From JBCBJZ01 sp038522635 (GTDB taxonomy: Bacteria > Pseudomonadota > Alphaproteobacteria > Rhizobiales > Hyphomicrobiaceae): 59,517 nt of DNA. Shown here one piece after another: positions 26,912 to 37,127 of the stretch; the stretch's first letter is position 1; every line of letters begins with the position of its first letter. Where the stretch lies: positions 1 through 59,517 of the forward strand of contig JBCBJZ010000003.1 in assembly GCA_038522635.1 (NCBI GenBank), written 5' to 3'. The notes beneath the pieces are model-generated. The model had not been told where the DNA came from. It did not search any database and saw only the letters and a list, made by a program, of their open reading frames with translations. The translations under genes and the position numbers were made by a program.

Positions 26912-29410
26912 ATGTCGGGTCTCTCGGTGGGCGAACGCCTGCAGCTCGCGCTGCTAGCGACCCGCCAGGCTCGCCGCTCGGTCTCGACGAAATTGTCGCT
27001 GCGCCTGCTGCGGCAGGCGGCACGCGGCGGCGTGGCCGTCGAGCAGGTGCTGATCCCGCAGGACCTGCGCACCGCTGATCCAAGTTTCGTTGATGAATAC
27101 CGCATCGGCCAGTTCGGCCTCGCGGGCGTCTCCGCTGACCTTGCGGGACGCTCCGTCTTCGCGCTGCACGAACCCGGACGAAGCTGGCAATTGAGCCTGC
27201 ACCAGTTCAGTTGGTTGCGCCATTTCGCCGTGCTCGCCCATCGCGATGATCGTGCGCGCGAGCAGGCGCGCGACCTGGTGATGGAGTGGATCGCGGTCGC
27301 ACACCGGCTGCCCGACGTGGCCTATGCGCCCGAAGCGACGGCGCGGCGGCTCACGGCGTGGCTGGCGCATGGGGGCGCACTGTTCGCCGAGGATGACCGG
27401 CGCAGCTACGATCGCTTCGCTGCAAGCCTGAGCCGTCAAGTGGCCTTGCTCCAAGCGACCTGGCATCGCGCCCGCCCCGGTGCGCCACGCCTTGCAGCGC
27501 TCATTGCGCTGGCGCTGGCCGACACCTGCCTGGAGCACAACCAAAAGCGCTGGCAGGGGAGCGCGGAAAGCCTGGTCAACGGGCTCGACGCGCAGATCAA
27601 ATCGGACGGTGGACATCTCACGCGCAATCCAGCCGTTCTGATCGATCTGCTGCTGGAGTTGCTGCCGCTGCGCCAATGCCTGGTCGCGCGCGAGCGCTCC
27701 GTTCCCGACGGGCTGAACGCTGCGATCGACCGCATGTTTGTGCACCTACGGATGATGCGCATGGGGAACGGCCTGCTCGCCCGCTTCAACGGTGTTGGTG
27801 CCGTCGCACCCGATGCGCTGGCAACCGTGCTTGCCTATGATGACCGCCCACCGCAAGCGCTCGATGCGCCCCAAAGCGGCTACGTCGCCGCTCAGGCGGG
27901 GCGGACCAAGGTGGTGATGGACGTCGGCGGTACCCCGCCACTGCCCTATGCGGGGCAAGCTTGTGCGGGCGCGCTTGCATTCGAACTCAGCATCGGGCCG
28001 CATATGGTCTTGGCGAACAACGGGCGACCGGGCGCCCTCGCCGCCTCGAACGATGCCGGGCTACGGGCTGCGCGCGAGGATCAGATCTTGGCGGCACGCG
28101 CTTCGGCGGCACACAACACGTTGGTGCTCGACGCCACGTCGACAGCGACGCTCATCCCCTCGGCGACACTCCAAGCGCAGGCTGGTGGCACGCCGATCCG
28201 CGCGCGCGGCGATGTAAGCGGCCGGCGCGACGCCTCGCCGACTGCAGACGCTACGCAAGAGCGCGCCACCATCTTGCACGGCAGCCATGATGCGTATTTG
28301 GCGAGCCACGGGCTGCGCGTTGAGCGCACGATCACGCTCAGTGGCGATGGCACCAGCCTTGAGGGCTTGGAGCGGTTGCGCGGGACCACGCAGATCATGC
28401 GTTTTGCAAACGACCTCCCCTTCGCGGTGCACTTCCACCTGATGCCGCACGTCAAAGCCGAGACGAAGGGCGATGACTATGTCGTGCTGCGGTTCGGCGA
28501 AGATGAAGCGTGGACGTTGAGCGTCGAAGGCGCGCGTTTCAGCCTGGAAGAGAGCACCCATAGCGCGGATGCGAGCGGGCCGCGTAAGGCGCTGCAAGTG
28601 GCGGCGCGTGCGGCGGCCTTTGGCGACACCACGGTGCGTTGGCGGCTGCGCGAAGGGGTACACGAGCGCCCCGCCGCGACTGTGCCGACAACGAAGGACG
28701 CGGGCGTAGCCTCACTCGCAAGCGCTGCGAAGGCCGCACCACCGCCGCTGCCATCGACGAAGCCGTCGGCCGCAACGACCAAACCGCCTCCCACACCGCC
28801 GGCGCCACCTGCGAAGGCCCCCGCTACCAAGGCCGCGGCTGAAACGCCTCCAAGTGAAAGGGCCTCAGCTGAGACGGCGGTGACGGACGCGAAGCCCGGT
28901 GAGAGGACCGCGGCTGAGAAGGCCACGGCTGAGAAGGCTCTTGAGACCGCGCCACCACCGCTGCCCGCGGCGCAACCGGCGTCGAAGGCAACGCAAGACG
29001 ACGCTTCGGAAGATCAACCGCAGGCGGCCACGACGTCCACCGGCACAGATGTTTCGCCACCGCCACCGCCAATGCCGTCAGCGGACAGGCCCAAAGCGAC
29101 GAACGCGGCCGCCACCAGCCGCGACGGCAAGGCAGACACCGCCGATGCGGTTGCCTCTGACACCACCGAGGGCAACACCGAGGAAGCGGCTAAGTCCGCG
29201 TCGGCCACAGGGAAGCCCGATCAATCCTCCAAGGGCGACACCGCCACGGCGTCGACGTCTGCAGACCAAACCGAGCCTGTCAAACGGGCCAGCGCGGACG
29301 ATGGCGAGGCGTCCACCGCCGCATCCGACAAACCCTCAGACCAACCCTGCGACAAGTCCGACGAGCCCTCGGCCAAGCCTCCGCACCAGAGCATCCGCAA
29401 GACCGATTGA
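26912..29410 (+). CDS. Heparinase II/III family protein with a 250-residue low-complexity C-terminal tail
   Basis: Residues 1 to about 575 look like the alphaproteobacterial heparinase II/III-type proteins found between rsmB and purH: an alpha-helical toroid (FSWLRHFAVLAHRDDRAREQ, HLPDVAY-like segments, SDGGHLTRNPAVLIDLLLEL) and a beta-sandwich half (VMDVGGTPPLPYAGQACAGA, AFELSIGPHMVLANNGRP, ARASAAHNTLVLD). The role in these bacteria is probably polysaccharide lyase or a related envelope function, not established. From about residue 580 the sequence is Ala/Pro/Thr/Lys/Glu/Asp-rich with several PPPLP motifs and ends in a charged stretch. ATG 26912 has AGGAGG exactly six bases upstream; the open frame starts at 26741. 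Confidence 0.88.
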   Translation: MSGLSVGERLQLALLATRQARRSVSTKLSLRLLRQAARGGVAVEQVLIPQDLRTADPSFVDEYRIGQFGLAGVSADLAGRSVFALHEPGRSWQLSLHQFSWLRHFAVLAHRDDRAREQARDLVMEWIAVAHRLPDVAYAPEATARRLTAWLAHGGALFAEDDRRSYDRFAASLSRQVALLQATWHRARPGAPRLAALIALALADTCLEHNQKRWQGSAESLVNGLDAQIKSDGGHLTRNPAVLIDLLLELLPLRQCLVARERSVPDGLNAAIDRMFVHLRMMRMGNGLLARFNGVGAVAPDALATVLAYDDRPPQALDAPQSGYVAAQAGRTKVVMDVGGTPPLPYAGQACAGALAFELSIGPHMVLANNGRPGALAASNDAGLRAAREDQILAARASAAHNTLVLDATSTATLIPSATLQAQAGGTPIRARGDVSGRRDASPTADATQERATILHGSHDAYLASHGLRVERTITLSGDGTSLEGLERLRGTTQIMRFANDLPFAVHFHLMPHVKAETKGDDYVVLRFGEDEAWTLSVEGARFSLEESTHSADASGPRKALQVAARAAAFGDTTVRWRLREGVHERPAATVPTTKDAGVASLASAAKAAPPPLPSTKPSAATTKPPPTPPAPPAKAPATKAAAETPPSERASAETAVTDAKPGERTAAEKATAEKALETAPPPLPAAQPASKATQDDASEDQPQAATTSTGTDVSPPPPPMPSADRPKATNAAATSRDGKADTADAVASDTTEGNTEEAAKSASATGKPDQSSKGDTATASTSADQTEPVKRASADDGEASTAASDKPSDQPCDKSDEPSAKPPHQSIRKTD

Positions 29411-29471
29411 CCGCCCGCCAGCTTCGCTGTGGCTTGCCCCCCAAACAACATCGATCCCAAGGAGCACCTTC

Positions 29472-31157
29472 GTGACGTCATCGCCCCTCGATCCGCGACC
29501 ACTACGGCGTGCGCTGCTTTCCGTGTCGGACAAAACCGGCGTCGTCGCGCTGGCGCAGGCGCTCGCTGCGCGCGGCGTAACGCTGCTTTCCACCGGCGGT
29601 ACGGCACAAGCCCTGCGCGACGCGGGGCTCACGGTCACCGATGTGGCAAGCGTCACCGGCTTCCCGGAAATCATGGAAGGCCGGGTCAAGACCTTACACC
29701 CCAACGTGCACGGTGGCCTGCTCGCCAAGCGCGATGCGCCCACGCACATGGCGCAAGCCGATGAGCACGGTATCGCGATGATCGACCTGCTGGTGGTGAA
29801 CCTTTACCCGTTTGAAGCGACGCTGCGCGCTGGCGCGGATACAGCAACGGTGATCGAGAACATCGATGTGGGCGGCCCAGCGATGATCCGGGCGGCGGCG
29901 AAGAACCACGCCAACGTCACCGTGGTGGTCGATCCGGCCGACTACGCCGTTGTGTTGGCAAACCTGGGTGCAGCGCAAGACGCGACCGACGCAACCGAAG
30001 CGCAAGGGCCCGCGCAACCGGACGCGGCGGCACGACGTCGGCTGGCGCACAAGGCCTTCGCACGCACGGCAGCCTATGATGGTGCGATTTCCAATTGGCT
30101 CGGGACCTTGCTCGATGCGGCCGCGTCAGAAGCCATGGCGTCATCGGCCGCTGTCGCCGATGCTGCCCCGGCACAGGCGACCAGCTTCGGCGAAACGCTT
30201 ACGCTGCAATGGCGTAAGGCACAGGACCTGCGCTATGGCGAAAACCCTCACCAGGCCGCCGCCTTCTACGTGGCCCGGGCGAGCGACCACCCCGATGGCA
30301 CGCTCGCCGGCGCCCGCCAACTCAGCGGCAAGGCGCTGTCGTACAACAACATCGCTGACAGCGACGCGGCCCTTGCCTGTGTCCGCGCGTTCACCGCTGC
30401 GCCCGCCTGCGTCATCGTCAAGCACGCCAACCCCTGTGGCGTCGCGCTCAATCCTTCACTTGCCGAAGCCTATGACCGCGCCTTCAGAACCGATCCTGAA
30501 AGCGCGTTCGGCGGCATCATCGCCTTCAACCGCGCGCTCGATCTTGCAACGGCGCAGGCCATCATCGAACGTCAGTTCGTCGAGGTGATCATCGCGCCTG
30601 ACATCGACGAGGGCGTTGCGCAGGCGGTCGCGCGCAAGAAGAACGTGCGGCTGCTGGTCTGTGGGTCGCTGGACGATGCCACTGACCCAAGCGGGCCGCC
30701 CCGTGATCTCAAGCCCGTCAGCGGCGGGCTGCTCGTCCAGGATCCCGATGGTCCTCTGCACGGCGATCTCAACGTTGTCACCAAGCGCGCACCAAGCGAG
30801 CGTGAACACGCCGACCTGCTGTTCGCCTGGACGGTCGCGAAGTTCGTCAAATCAAACGCCATCATCTACGCGCGCGACCTTGCGACGGTCGGGGTTGGCG
30901 CGGGCCAGATGAGCCGGATCAACGCTTCGCGGATTGCCGCCTTGAAGGCCGAAATGGCCGGGCTTGAGATCAAGGGCGCGGCCGTCGCATCAGACGCGTT
31001 CTTTCCGTTCGCCGACGGCATGATTGCCGCAGCCGACGAGGGCGCGACGTGCATCATTCAGCCGGGCGGTTCGATGCGGGATGATGAGGTGATCGAGGCT
31101 GCCGATGCGCGCGACCTGGCGATGGTGTTCACGTCCATGCGCCACTTCCGTCATTGA
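29472..31157 (+). CDS. purH: Bifunctional AICAR formyltransferase/IMP cyclohydrolase
   Basis: PurH catalyses the last two steps of IMP synthesis. The product has 561 residues. The N-terminal MGS-like cyclohydrolase domain begins RALLSVSDKTGVVALAQALA and contains LLSTGGTAQALRDAG and GFPEIMEGRVKTLHPNVHGG. The formyltransferase domain carries DLRYGENPHQAAAFY, SGKALSYNNIADSDAAL and the active-site IVKHANPCGVA. The end AVASDAFFPFADGMIAAADE is typical. GTG 29472 has AAGGAG seven bases upstream; the open frame starts far inside the preceding gene. It converges on the glutamate dehydrogenase gene, 63 bases away. Confidence 0.97.
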   Translation: MTSSPLDPRPLRRALLSVSDKTGVVALAQALAARGVTLLSTGGTAQALRDAGLTVTDVASVTGFPEIMEGRVKTLHPNVHGGLLAKRDAPTHMAQADEHGIAMIDLLVVNLYPFEATLRAGADTATVIENIDVGGPAMIRAAAKNHANVTVVVDPADYAVVLANLGAAQDATDATEAQGPAQPDAAARRRLAHKAFARTAAYDGAISNWLGTLLDAAASEAMASSAAVADAAPAQATSFGETLTLQWRKAQDLRYGENPHQAAAFYVARASDHPDGTLAGARQLSGKALSYNNIADSDAALACVRAFTAAPACVIVKHANPCGVALNPSLAEAYDRAFRTDPESAFGGIIAFNRALDLATAQAIIERQFVEVIIAPDIDEGVAQAVARKKNVRLLVCGSLDDATDPSGPPRDLKPVSGGLLVQDPDGPLHGDLNVVTKRAPSEREHADLLFAWTVAKFVKSNAIIYARDLATVGVGAGQMSRINASRIAALKAEMAGLEIKGAAVASDAFFPFADGMIAAADEGATCIIQPGGSMRDDEVIEAADARDLAMVFTSMRHFRH

Positions 31158-31220
31158 CGGGCCTGCCCGGCCGGCCTGACAGGCTCGACGCCTCAGACCG
31201 CTGCGGGAAGCGGGCGCAGT

Positions 31221-34200
31221 TTAGCCGGTGGTCAAATCGCGGATCTGCGTGGCGGCCACCGTCAGCCGCGAAACGGTCAGCGCTTGCGCTTCGGCGACGT
31301 CGCGCAGCAAGGCCGCCGTCCCGGCAAAGCGCTGGCCCTCACGCGCGTACCACGCGTCCACGTCGATCGCCGCGGCATCGCCAGCGTGGTTCGAAAGGAT
31401 CCGGCAGGTGATCGCGGATGTGGCCTTGTTGAGGGAGCCAAGGGCGTTGTTGACGGCCATCCGATCGAAGTAATCCGCCAGAGGCAGGGCGCTCGCGCGG
31501 GCGTTCACCGCATCGATATTGAAGCGTTGCGTCACGTCGAACAGCACACGCGCGGTGGTCGGCACGGAGCATCCGGTATCGTGCGCGATCTGCGTGATCA
31601 TGAGCGCTTCGGCGCTGTTGTGCAGGCGAACGACATCATCGACCAGGTTTTCGGGCACGCTTTGCGCTTTGAGATCTGCGGCGAGCGCGGCCCCGCTGGC
31701 CGCCCGCGTGCGCGATGCGACATCATCGAAGCAGGCCGCCAAGCTTGCCACGCCTGCACCGTGGCGTTCCACGACGGCATCGCGGTTGTCGCGGGTGACA
31801 CCGGCGCGCACGAACCACGCCACATGGCGCTGCAGCGCCTCTTGCAAACGCCGGTACAGGCCCAGTTGCGTTGCGCCCGCAAGAACGTTGTCGAGCGCGT
31901 CGACCTTGGCCCACAGCGCGGGCAGGCCGAAGACCAGACGAGCGGCCATGAAGGCGTTGGCGATATCGTCTGCGCTGCGTCCGGTCTCATCGGCGAAGCG
32001 GGTCGGCGTTGCCGGGCCGAGGCGGTTGATGATGTCGTTGGTCAGCGCGGTGGCGATGATCTCGCGGCGCAACGGGTGCGCGGCGATCGCGTCGTGGGTG
32101 CGGGTGCGCATCGCTTCGGGGAAGTACGCGGTCAGGTAGTCTTCGAAAGCCGGATCATCAGGCGTGTCGGTCTCAAGCAGGTCGGCCAGCAGCGCGATTT
32201 TCGCGACGCTCAGAAGCTGCGCGATTTCGGGCCGCGTGAAGCCTTCACCGGCCGTTTGCCGGGCGCGGGCTTCAGCCTCTAAGGGGAGTTCATCGAGGCC
32301 ACGGTCGAGGAGACCCCTCGTTTCCAACGCTTCCATGAGCCTGTTGAACGCACCGACCTCGCTTGCCCCGCGGCGCTGCGCCAGCGAGATCGCAAGCGAT
32401 TGCTGTTCGTTATTGCGCAGGCAGGCCGCGGCGACATCATCGGTCATCTCACTGAGCAGCGTCAGACGTTGGTCCTCGCTTAAGCTGCCGTCGGCCACCA
32501 ACGGGCGCAGGGCGATCTTGATGTTCACTTCAAGGTCGGACGAGTTCACGCCTGCTGAATTGTCGATAAAGTCGGTGTTGAGCGCACCGCCGTTTTGCGC
32601 GAACTCGATGCGCGCACGCTGCGTGAGCCCGAGGTTCGCACCCTCGCCCACCACCCGCACCTTCAGTTCGGGCGCGGTGATGCGGATGGGATCGTTGCCG
32701 CGGTCATCGGCGTCTGCATCCGTTTGCGAAGAGGCGCGCACGTAAGTGCCGATGCCGCCGAACCACAGCAGGTCAGCTTCGGACCGCAGGATCGCACGCA
32801 TCACCTCAACGGGCGTGGGGCGGGCACCGACCTCGAAGCCCAAGAACGCGCACGCCTGCGCGCTCAGATCCACCGCCTTGGCGTTGCGCGCGTAGATGCC
32901 ACCGCCGGTCGACAACACCGAGGGATCGTAGTCCTGCCAGGACGATCGAGGTTGCTCGAACAGGCGCTTGCGCTCGGCAAAGCTTGTGCTCGGATCGGGG
33001 TCTGGATCGATGAAGATGTCCCGGTGGTCGAAGGCGGCAAGCAGCCGCGTGCGATCCGACAACAGCATGCCGTTGCCAAACACATCGCCCGACATATCGC
33101 CAACGCCAATCGCGGTGAACGGCTGGCGCTGAATGTCGTGATCCATCTCGCGGAAGTGGCGCTGCACGCACGCCCAGGCGCCGCGCGCCGTGATACCCAT
33201 CTTCTTGTGGTCGTAGCCCGCCGATCCGCCCGAGGCGAAGGCGTCGCCCAGCCAAAAGTCATAGGCTTGCGAGATCGCGTTGGCGGTATCGGAAAACGTC
33301 GCCGTGCCCTTGTCAGCGGCCACCACCAGATAGGGATCATCGCCATCACGTCGCTTGACGCCAGGCGGCGTGACGATCGCGTTGCCGCGACGGTTGTCGG
33401 TGATGGCCAGCAGCGAGGCGACGAAGGCTTCATAGCAGCCGCGGCCTTGCGCGAAGATCGCATCGCGGCCCTGCGTGGCATCGATCGTCTTGGGCACGAA
33501 GCCGCCTTTAGCGCCCGCCGGTACGATGACCGCGTTCTTGACCTGTTGGGCCTTGGCGAGGCCGAGCACTTCGATGCGGAAATCTTGCGGCCGGTCCGAC
33601 CAGCGCAAGCCGCCACGGGCGAGCGGGGCATACCGCAAATGGACGCCCTCGACCTGCGGGCTGAACACCCAGATCTCCCGGTAGGGGCGTGGCTGCGGCG
33701 CACCGTCAATGCGTGCGCTATCAAGTTTGAGCGCCAGCATTTGGCCTGTGCGGGGATCACGCTCGCGCTGGTAGAAATTGGTGCGCAACGTTGATGTGAT
33801 CAGGTTGTGGAAGTGGCGCAGCACGCGGTCCTCTTCCAGGCTCGGGATGTCGTTCAAGGCTTGCGCGATGCGGTTCTCAAGCGCCTCCATCGCGGCCGAA
33901 TCGTCAACGGCGTCGGGATCGAGCAGGGCTTGGAAGAGGGCGAGAAAATCCGCTGCCACGGTGGGATGGCGCACCAGCGTCGCCGCCAGATAGTCGCTGT
34001 CGAAAGGCAGACCGAGCTGGCGAAGGTAAGCACCGTACGCGCGCAGCAGGGCCGCGTGCTGCCAATCGGTCCCGACAGCCGCGATCAGCTTGTTGTAGCC
34101 ATCATCGTCCGCACGTTTGGCCAGCACCGCGATGAACGCGTCCTCGATCGCGGCGCCTGAGCGGGCGAGGTCAAGCGGGCTTTCACTGACCAGCACCATA

Positions 34201-36071
34201 TCGTGCAGGGCAAGCGTCTCGCCGGTTCGGACCGTTTCGCCTTGCGCGGCCGGCCTCACATCACCGGTGGTGCCGGGGCGCACAGTGAAGGTGCGCTCAT
34301 CGATCACCCTGAAGCCAAGATTCTCCAAAACCGGAACGCGGTCCGATAAGGCGATCGGCGTACCACGGGCGTAAACGCTCGCGTGCAGCCGGCCCGGCTC
34401 GGCCCCGGGTTTGGCGTAGAGCGCAAGCCGTACCGGGGCTTCATCGCTCAGCCTTTCGAGCGATGCGATGTCGGCAAGTGCCCGCTCGATCGTGACGGTT
34501 TCGGCGTAGCCCGCAGGGAAGGCCTCAGCGTATTTGCCGGCCAACGCCGCCGGCAAGGCGGCGCTCGCCCGCACCGCATGGCGCACTCGGTCTGGCCAGG
34601 TGGTGATGATGTCGGTGATCGCGGCTTCGAGTTCAGCTTCTTCGACCTGCGGCGTCGCTCCGTTTGAGCGCCCAATGATGAACTGCACGCGGACCATCGC
34701 GCCGCCTTCGATGAAATAGGGGTAGAAGGCGGAGAGCCAGCCATCGAAGGTGCGTGACAGGTAGGCGCCGATGCGCTTGCGCGTGGCCGTCGAATAACGA
34801 TCACGCGGCACGTAGGCGAGGATGGAGACGAAACGCTCGAAGCGGTCAGCGCGCACAAACGTACGCACACGCGGGCGCATTTCCAGATCAAGGATGCCGT
34901 GCAACCAACCTGCAAGGCGCTGAACGCCGATCTGGAAAAGTTCATCGCGCGGAAACGTCTCAACGACGTTATGGACCGCCTTGGCGGTGTGCGAGCGCGC
35001 GGGAAACCCGAGCGTGCCCATCAACTGGCGCACCTTGAGCCGCAGGAAGGGAATGTCGGCGGGCGACTGCGTATAGGCCGATGACGTGAAGAGCCCGGTG
35101 ACGCGCAGCTCGCCATCGATGCTACCATCTGGCCGGTACATCTTGATGCCGATGTAATCCATGTGCACGCGACGATGCACGTTCGAGACGACGTTGGCCT
35201 TGGTGATGATCAGCATATCGGGCTGAAAGAAGAAGCGCCGGATCTCTGGCGTCAGCGTCACCATCTCACGGCCGCGCCGCAGCACCTGCACGGTCGGGTC
35301 GCACAGGAGGCCCAGCCCGCTACCGGTGACGGGCACGAGATCGCCGGTTTCTGGATCGCCGTGCAGTTTGTATTCGCGCACGCCCAGAAACGTGAAGTGG
35401 TCCGAAGCGATCCACGACAGGAACGCCAGCGACTCATCGAGCAGATCGGGATCGATCGCGGCTGGTGGGTCCGCGCGATGCTTGTCGATCTCCGCTTGGA
35501 TGCGCGCCACCATCGGCTTCCAGTCGCTCACAACCTGGCGCACGTTGCGCATCACGTCCTTAAGCGCCTGGGTCAGCTCGGCCTGCGCGGCCTCATCGAG
35601 CGCGGGCGTATGGATCGCGATGAAGCTTTCAAGCTGCCACCCCTCAAGGTGCGCCGCATCCGGGCCATCGAGCGCCACCAGCACGCCGCCCTCCCGGCGG
35701 GTCGCCAGGATCGGGTGCAGCACCAGCGTCAACTCAAGGCCACGGGCGTGGATTTCGCCCACGATGGAATCGAGCAGGAACGGCATGTCATCGTTGATGA
35801 TTTCGATCGCGAGGCCACCGTTGAGCCCGCCATCACGGACCTTCAGGGCATGGCCTGCTTCGGGACGGGCCCGCGCGAAGGCGAACGCGTGGGCCGCCTG
35901 GGTTGCCAGTTGTGCTGCATCGAACGCGCGTAGACTTGAGGCATCTGTGGTGGCGAAGAAACGCGCGGCGAAGTGGGCTGCAAGCGGGTCGCCCGCGTCA
36001 GGGTGCGCCTGCACGGCCTGCACCACATCCGCCAGCGGTCCACCGTCCTGTACCAGGTCCTCAAGCGTCAT
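31221..36071 (-). CDS. gdhZ: NAD-specific glutamate dehydrogenase, large (about 180 kDa) type
   Basis: The product has 1616 residues, the normal size of the NAD-dependent large GDH (L_180 class) that deaminates glutamate in Proteobacteria and Actinobacteria. The long N-terminal half carries ACT-like regulatory regions (INDDMPFLLDSIVGEIHARG). The catalytic Rossmann part is at about 750-1250: GGLRWSDRPQDFRIEVLGLA, VIVPAGAKGGFVPK with the catalytic lysine, DMSGDVFGNGMLLSDRTRLL, and WFGGIGTYVRASSQTDADAD. The gene is alone on its strand. ATG 36071 has GAGGTGG upstream; GTG 36080 would add three residues. Confidence 0.95.
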   Translation of the reverse strand: MTLEDLVQDGGPLADVVQAVQAHPDAGDPLAAHFAARFFATTDASSLRAFDAAQLATQAAHAFAFARARPEAGHALKVRDGGLNGGLAIEIINDDMPFLLDSIVGEIHARGLELTLVLHPILATRREGGVLVALDGPDAAHLEGWQLESFIAIHTPALDEAAQAELTQALKDVMRNVRQVVSDWKPMVARIQAEIDKHRADPPAAIDPDLLDESLAFLSWIASDHFTFLGVREYKLHGDPETGDLVPVTGSGLGLLCDPTVQVLRRGREMVTLTPEIRRFFFQPDMLIITKANVVSNVHRRVHMDYIGIKMYRPDGSIDGELRVTGLFTSSAYTQSPADIPFLRLKVRQLMGTLGFPARSHTAKAVHNVVETFPRDELFQIGVQRLAGWLHGILDLEMRPRVRTFVRADRFERFVSILAYVPRDRYSTATRKRIGAYLSRTFDGWLSAFYPYFIEGGAMVRVQFIIGRSNGATPQVEEAELEAAITDIITTWPDRVRHAVRASAALPAALAGKYAEAFPAGYAETVTIERALADIASLERLSDEAPVRLALYAKPGAEPGRLHASVYARGTPIALSDRVPVLENLGFRVIDERTFTVRPGTTGDVRPAAQGETVRTGETLALHDMVLVSESPLDLARSGAAIEDAFIAVLAKRADDDGYNKLIAAVGTDWQHAALLRAYGAYLRQLGLPFDSDYLAATLVRHPTVAADFLALFQALLDPDAVDDSAAMEALENRIAQALNDIPSLEEDRVLRHFHNLITSTLRTNFYQRERDPRTGQMLALKLDSARIDGAPQPRPYREIWVFSPQVEGVHLRYAPLARGGLRWSDRPQDFRIEVLGLAKAQQVKNAVIVPAGAKGGFVPKTIDATQGRDAIFAQGRGCYEAFVASLLAITDNRRGNAIVTPPGVKRRDGDDPYLVVAADKGTATFSDTANAISQAYDFWLGDAFASGGSAGYDHKKMGITARGAWACVQRHFREMDHDIQRQPFTAIGVGDMSGDVFGNGMLLSDRTRLLAAFDHRDIFIDPDPDPSTSFAERKRLFEQPRSSWQDYDPSVLSTGGGIYARNAKAVDLSAQACAFLGFEVGARPTPVEVMRAILRSEADLLWFGGIGTYVRASSQTDADADDRGNDPIRITAPELKVRVVGEGANLGLTQRARIEFAQNGGALNTDFIDNSAGVNSSDLEVNIKIALRPLVADGSLSEDQRLTLLSEMTDDVAAACLRNNEQQSLAISLAQRRGASEVGAFNRLMEALETRGLLDRGLDELPLEAEARARQTAGEGFTRPEIAQLLSVAKIALLADLLETDTPDDPAFEDYLTAYFPEAMRTRTHDAIAAHPLRREIIATALTNDIINRLGPATPTRFADETGRSADDIANAFMAARLVFGLPALWAKVDALDNVLAGATQLGLYRRLQEALQRHVAWFVRAGVTRDNRDAVVERHGAGVASLAACFDDVASRTRAASGAALAADLKAQSVPENLVDDVVRLHNSAEALMITQIAHDTGCSVPTTARVLFDVTQRFNIDAVNARASALPLADYFDRMAVNNALGSLNKATSAITCRILSNHAGDAAAIDVDAWYAREGQRFAGTAALLRDVAEAQALTVSRLTVAATQIRDLTTG

Positions 36072-36265
36072 TGCGTCCACCTCATGTCAGCGTCGGGCTG
36101 CGCATAAAGGGTCGACCATGCGCGCCGACACCTTCAAATCGCATCTTTGTACCGAGCCCATTACAATCGTAGGACAGGCCCGATGCGCCCGCCAATCAAT
36201 CCTCGCAAGGCCCCACGCCGGGCAACAGGAGCCGCCTCTCCCGGAGGCCAGAGACGAGACCAGAG

Positions 36266-36865
36266 ATGAGTCAAAAACACATGAGCCATGACATGACCCA
36301 AGAAAATGCCGCCACCGCTCTGTCGCTGGGTGAGCAAGCCGCGCTTGATGCCGAAACCCAGGCCTATTTTGACAAGTGCCTTGAGAAGCTCGGCTTCGTG
36401 CCCAACGTGCTCCAGGCCTACGCGTTCGACCTGGCGAAGCTGAAGGCGTTCATCGCCATGGCGGACGATCTGATGCTCGCCCCGAGCGGCATCGATAAGC
36501 TCGAGCGCGAAATGATCGCGGTGGTGGTCAGCGGCATCAACCACTGCCACTATTGCTTGACCGCGCACGGGGCGGCGGTGCGGCAGCGCAGCGGTGATGC
36601 CACCTTGGGCGACACGATTGTGCACAACTACCGTGCGGCCGATCTCAGCGCCCGCCATGTCGCCATGCTCGATTTCGCGGTGAAGCTCACCGAGGCCCCG
36701 GCCAAGATGACGGAAGCCGACCGTCAGGGGCTGCGCGATGCCGGCTTCAGCGATCGCGACATCTGGGATATCGCCGCCGTGGCCGCGTTCTACAATATGA
36801 GCAACAGGCTTGCCGCTGCGACCGAGATGCGACCCAACGCACCCTACTTCAGCGCCGGACGCTAG
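36266..36865 (+). CDS. Peroxidase-related protein (AhpD-like/CMD family)
   Basis: The product has 199 residues of the carboxymuconolactone decarboxylase/AhpD fold. The redox pair is C94-x-x-C97 in NHCHYCLTAHGAAVR, with the following histidine three residues on, as in AhpD-like peroxidases. The flanks (KLEREMIAVVVSGINHC, SDRDIWDIAAVAAFYNMSNR) match the 'uncharacterised peroxidase-related' group. It probably reduces peroxides or recycles a thiol partner. It is divergent from the glutamate dehydrogenase gene. The stop TAG is the edge of repeat A3. Confidence 0.88.
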   Translation: MSQKHMSHDMTQENAATALSLGEQAALDAETQAYFDKCLEKLGFVPNVLQAYAFDLAKLKAFIAMADDLMLAPSGIDKLEREMIAVVVSGINHCHYCLTAHGAAVRQRSGDATLGDTIVHNYRAADLSARHVAMLDFAVKLTEAPAKMTEADRQGLRDAGFSDRDIWDIAAVAAFYNMSNRLAAATEMRPNAPYFSAGR

Positions 36866-36926
36866 ATCATCTCAGCGATCGATCGGGATCACCATGGGTG
36901 AGCCCGAAATCGACCACAAATGATCC
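36863..36926. repeat. Intergenic palindromic repeat, family A (copy A3)
   Basis: It begins with the TAG stop of the AhpD-like gene: TAGATCATCTCAGCGATCGA, then TCGGGATCACCATGGGTGAGCCCGAAATCGACCACAAATGATCC in three blocks matching A4 and A5. The arms pair imperfectly. Confidence 0.85.
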
Positions 36927-37127
36927 CCCAACGCGCTCACGTTGCCCCCAGCGCAACTGGTTGCGCGCTCCGAATCACGCCATGCATGCGCACCTGACGA
37001 CCAAGGGGATGGTCGTTCAGGGCAGGTGGACGTTCGGCCGCAGGTCGCTTGGTTCTCCGGGGCCAACGGCTATCGGGGCGGGATCACCTGACGTGGGGAT
37101 ACGGGAGCACGGGGGCGACGGGCGGCC

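Noticed and set aside
32595..33794. 399-residue plus-strand frame opposite glutamate dehydrogenase
   Set aside because: Antisense shadow of a 1616-residue conserved enzyme; composition is Arg/Ala/Gly-rich without recognisable domains.
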